A stretch of DNA of 64,000 nt from Moringa oleifera. Its lineage: Eukaryota > Streptophyta > Magnoliopsida > Brassicales > Moringaceae. A model generated the notes under the pieces. It was not told the DNA's origin. It ran no database searches and saw only the letters and a program-made list of their open reading frames with translations. Positions 60,541 to 64,000 of this stretch are shown piece after piece. Each line of letters opens with the position of its first letter. The stretch's first letter is position 1. The DNA is taken from the NCBI GenBank assembly GCA_021397835.1, contig JAJFZO010000447.1:682001-746000 (forward strand). The letters run 5' to 3'. Both the position numbers and the translations under genes were made by a program.

Positions 60541-63400
60541 TAAAACATAATTTAAGTTAAAAAAATACTATAATTCTGTTAGTATTATAATTCCATTAAG
60601 CAGCCATCGCACATCTTTGAAATTTCCTTCAGTCTCGTAGGCCATATAATTAAGTTACAATATGGATGTTCTCCATTATTTTGGCTACTTTCTTTTAAAT
60701 TTATATATACATATATATATATTTATATATATTTTGCGTTAGCCAGCTGCTATTGAAACTATCAAGTATAATAAATGAGGTGTGTTGCCATTGATGAATA
60801 TATCACGTTACGTTAATTTCTGCAATGCAAATTTTAAAATGTTTTTTTCTTTTTTTCTAGTTATGTTGTCTTTCTATTACGTCTGATTTATGTGTATTTA
60901 TCTTTTTTTTTGTGAGATTCTTGTCTTGATATTGTTTTGATATATATGTCTGTTAGCATATGCCATTCTTTTGTAAGGTACATGTACTTCGGTAAAATAA
61001 AATTCAATCTCTATTTATTACATTTGATGGGTATTCATTATTTTACATGATTTAATAATAAATCAATTATCTTATGTAGATAGTGTAAATAAAGCTTCAA
61101 ACTTTATGAATATTATATAAATTATTATCGTAGCATTTCGAATTTAAGTTCAATAAATTAAATTATTGGTTTTCAATATAGTAAGATAAAACTACATTGT
61201 TATACAAAAAAACTTCGTAGATAAGAAAGTCTGATCTCTGATTTTGAATCAATATTGTCCTGGTGGGTCCAACTGCTCTATCAGAAATGACAGTGAAGAG
61301 CCCTTATTGGAGAATCAAGATGTGTGGTGGCCTATTCTACCACATATATTGATTGATTGATTTATTTATTTACTATAAAATAGTAACGAATAAAATTATT
61401 AATATTTTTTTCAGTGGTTTCATGATTTTCTTTGATATTTGTTATTCTTTGTTTTTTTAAAAATGAGGTTTTATTATTTGAATATTAAAAGAAGCATATG
61501 CAACATCATGTGTTTAGAAAAAAAAGAAAATAATACAAAAACAGAATTTAAAAGAAACAAAATTAATTTTTTGATTATTTGTTTTTTATACTGATAGTGA
61601 TTACAAAAGAAGATGAAAAATGATTTAGAATTAATTGACAATAATTGCTTTTGCATTAAATAAATATATATACATATTAAAATTAATTTAAAATTAAAAA
61701 GTATTGTTATTATTATTTAAAATTTTAAAATTAAAAAAGTAAAAAATATATTTATTATTTGTAATATGTATTATGTGTTTGTGTATAAATATATATATAT
61801 ATATGTTTTTAATATCATCAAATAAATTATATCATATATGTTGCTATATATTATTATATATGATGAGATCTATGTTGTTGTATGCTATTAGTATATATTA
61901 ACGCATGATGTTATATTACAACATATTATGACATTTTATATATATATATATATATATGTATTCATTCTTGATTACTCTCTTTTAAAATGAACATGTACAA
62001 AAGAGTATGCTTCCAACTTGATACTCGTTAACATTAAGTTATATTATTTTTTTAAATATATGTTTAATATTGTAAAAAATTAATATATTTTGATATTTTA
62101 ATTTTTATAAAAAAATATAAAATATTTTCAAAAAGTAACAAAAAAATCATAAAATAATTTATCTATAAATTTATTTGTGGGTAAAAATTTATGTAAAATA
62201 TTGATATTTATTGTATGTTACCAATCAATTTTTTATATTTAAAAAGTAACAAATCAAACTTTGATTTACTAATTTAATATTAAATTACATCTTTGTTTAA
62301 ATAGTTATGAAAAAATAAAAAAATTTTATTGTTGAAATACCTAAAAACTAATTCAGATGAATTCTTTGCTTTATTGTGAGTCAATTTTTTAAATTTAAAT
62401 AATTTTTAATATAAATCTATTTTTTATAAAATTTTAATATTTTAAATTAAAAAATACATATTTGTAGTAATTAAAAAATTTTAAAACTTTTTATTATGGT
62501 AAATTGAATATTTTTTGTATTTATAAAAAAATTAAAATTAAAACTCATTATATAAAATCTTTTATTTAAATATTTTTAATTACAAAATAACATATTTTTA
62601 TATATACATGCATTTGTATATAAAAAAGAGGGGGAAAAATTTTTGAGCCTGAATTAGGAGAATGGATGAAACATACAAACTTAGTACACACACTTTAATT
62701 TAGGAGTACTTAACTATTAAATGCATCACACCACAGTTATTTTTGATTTTATCTTATAAGTTACAGTGGAGTCAAAGTTTTGTAAAATAAAAGAAATAAA
62801 CAAAATCTCAGAGAATTAAATTGCAAGTTCATATGACAGGGAATGGGGTAGAACATCTACCATATAATTGCCCGGTTGGATATTGCAGAAAAAATCTCAG
62901 TTATCTTTTTTTTCCTTTAATTTTGTTTAAGAGAAAACAATGCTTGTTCTCTTATTCTTATGTTAAGTTATAGTACACTCAATTAATATATATTTTTATG
63001 TATTTTATTTATACCTAAGAGATTGTCTTTTTTATGTTTTTAGTGCTCAAGAGAAATCAAACTGTTACTTTGACCTTCTGTCCTAAGCTTATCACTTTAA
63101 CATTAATTGTAGTGTCTATTTTTTTGATGTCAAATTTTGTTATTGTTATTATTGTTTGGCTCTTTATCTTTGATCTTTTTAAACCCATCATTTCTTTTTA
63201 CTACAATTGTCTTGGGGGCTAAATTTCTCCTAATGTCCAATTGTTAATTATGCAAAAGAAAAAAAAATAATTTCAAGAGGAGATTTGTGTATAGTGTTAC
63301 AAAATAATATTTTAATAAATAATTATTTTGAAATGGAAATATAATCAAATAGTTAATATTTAAATTAAAAAATTGGTAAGGGCCTGATCATGGAAGGTGA
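60541..63400. other. AT-rich intergenic DNA
   Basis: No supported gene. TA repeats occur at 60703-60730, 61790-61803 and 61936-61957, and long AT-only stretches around 62040-62630. The stretch at about 62210-62310 resembles 14745-14870. Confidence 0.5.
61936..61957. repeat. (TA)n microsatellite
   Basis: About eleven TA units in very AT-rich DNA. Confidence 0.9.
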
Positions 63401-63482
63401 ATTGTGGGAAGACTCGTGCAGTAATATATGAGCAGACCAACGGCTAAAAGTCCAAAAGCAAAGATTTAAAGGATTAAATATA

Positions 63483-63521
63483 TGGGCCTGCGAATGGATT
63501 CCATCACACTCAGCAGGCCCA
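63483..63521. promoter_or_regulatory. Paired site II (TGGGCC/GGCCCA) motifs
   Basis: TGGGCC at 63483-63488 and its inverse GGCCCA at 63516-63521. Paired site II elements mark promoters of growth-linked and mitochondrial-protein genes in plants. Composition becomes more balanced from here to the window end. Confidence 0.4.
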
Positions 63522-64000
63522 TGCCAAGCGTCTTAACATGGTGTAGAAAATTCAACCCTCCCTTTAGTCTTTTCAATCACAAATGTGATCATGTAACCCT
63601 GCCCCACCTAAACTGTTGAGAAAAAGAACCCTATATTCCGGAGAAGCAAGGATCATTGGACTCGACTGAGTGAGAATAACGTGGGTCTCGGAGTCTTTGC
63701 ATTTAGGAGCCTGTCTTCTAGTTTAAGCTCTATTCAATATTGGTCGGCTGGCATATAGTCCAAGGCCTTCCCGAAAAGGGCAATGGTGATAACAAAGTTC
63801 AATTGGACTTTGTCTATTCTCTCCATTTTGGTTATGATTCTCTTGCCAGAGAGAAAGCATTGTTTTTGAAGTTTAGATTTAATGGGGATGACTTGACAGA
63901 CCCAATCATAGGTTCCTACCAATATTCATACTGTGAGGTCTCTTGCTCTCTCTGTCTAGCCGGACTACCTGTTAAACCGATGCAAGAACTGGACATTCTG
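63522..64000 (+). other. Possible leader of a plus-strand gene beyond the window
   Basis: Higher GC than the preceding 3 kb, downstream of the site II pair. The frame ATG at 63980 is open to the window end, but only seven codons are visible. No exon can be claimed. Confidence 0.25.

Noticed and set aside
63783..63869. 28-codon plus-strand frame starting MVITKFNW with a hydrophobic run like a signal peptide
   Set aside because: It ends at a stop right after the hydrophobic stretch; with no cysteine-rich or mature part and no splice donor in frame it is probably an upstream ORF or chance.

Overview
The window is nuclear DNA from a flowering plant, probably a eudicot. It is AT-rich and intron-rich, has plant-type Ty1/copia, Ty3/gypsy and LINE retrotransposon remains, and carries three intact genes whose proteins are plant-typical. 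The species cannot be read from the sequence.

Layout. 1-13.7 kb is a cluster of decayed retrotransposons: two Ty1/copia elements on the minus strand (about 1.79-5.57 kb and 7.5-12.3 kb), each with recognisable but diverged LTRs, set among gag-like coiled-coil fragments on the plus strand. 13.7-16.8 kb is AT-rich DNA with a cluster of GACGGT/ACCGTC inverted motifs. 17.1-19.9 kb holds a gene for a 106-residue single-pass membrane protein, whose 5' UTR is split by two introns around a 41-nt exon. 20.76-24.47 kb holds a complete 10-exon receptor-like cytoplasmic kinase with an N-terminal universal-stress-protein domain (734 aa). 24.8-29.6 kb is intergenic with no gene I can support. 29.69-53.15 kb is one 24-exon gene for DNA topoisomerase 3-alpha (920 aa). 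Its 8.6-kb intron 20 holds a LINE in antisense, a second LINE tail in sense, and an LTR-like piece. 54.5-60.5 kb is a decayed Ty3/gypsy element on the plus strand with a truncated 3' LTR. 60.5-63.4 kb is very AT-rich. 63.4-64 kb looks like the promoter/leader of a plus-strand gene that would lie beyond the window.

The three genes are all on the minus strand and need not be functionally related. One is a signalling kinase, one a DNA-repair and recombination enzyme, and one a small membrane protein of unknown role. Both multi-exon gene models were built by hand from splice junctions. Every intron is GT-AG, phases agree at each junction, and both frames run unbroken from ATG to stop. I found no tRNA, rRNA or CRISPR, and no evidence for a novel gene system. 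The most interesting items are the transposon load inside the TOP3A intron, the E2F-type site upstream of TOP3A, the 5' UTR architecture of the small gene, and the unusual sequence of the kinase's USP domain.
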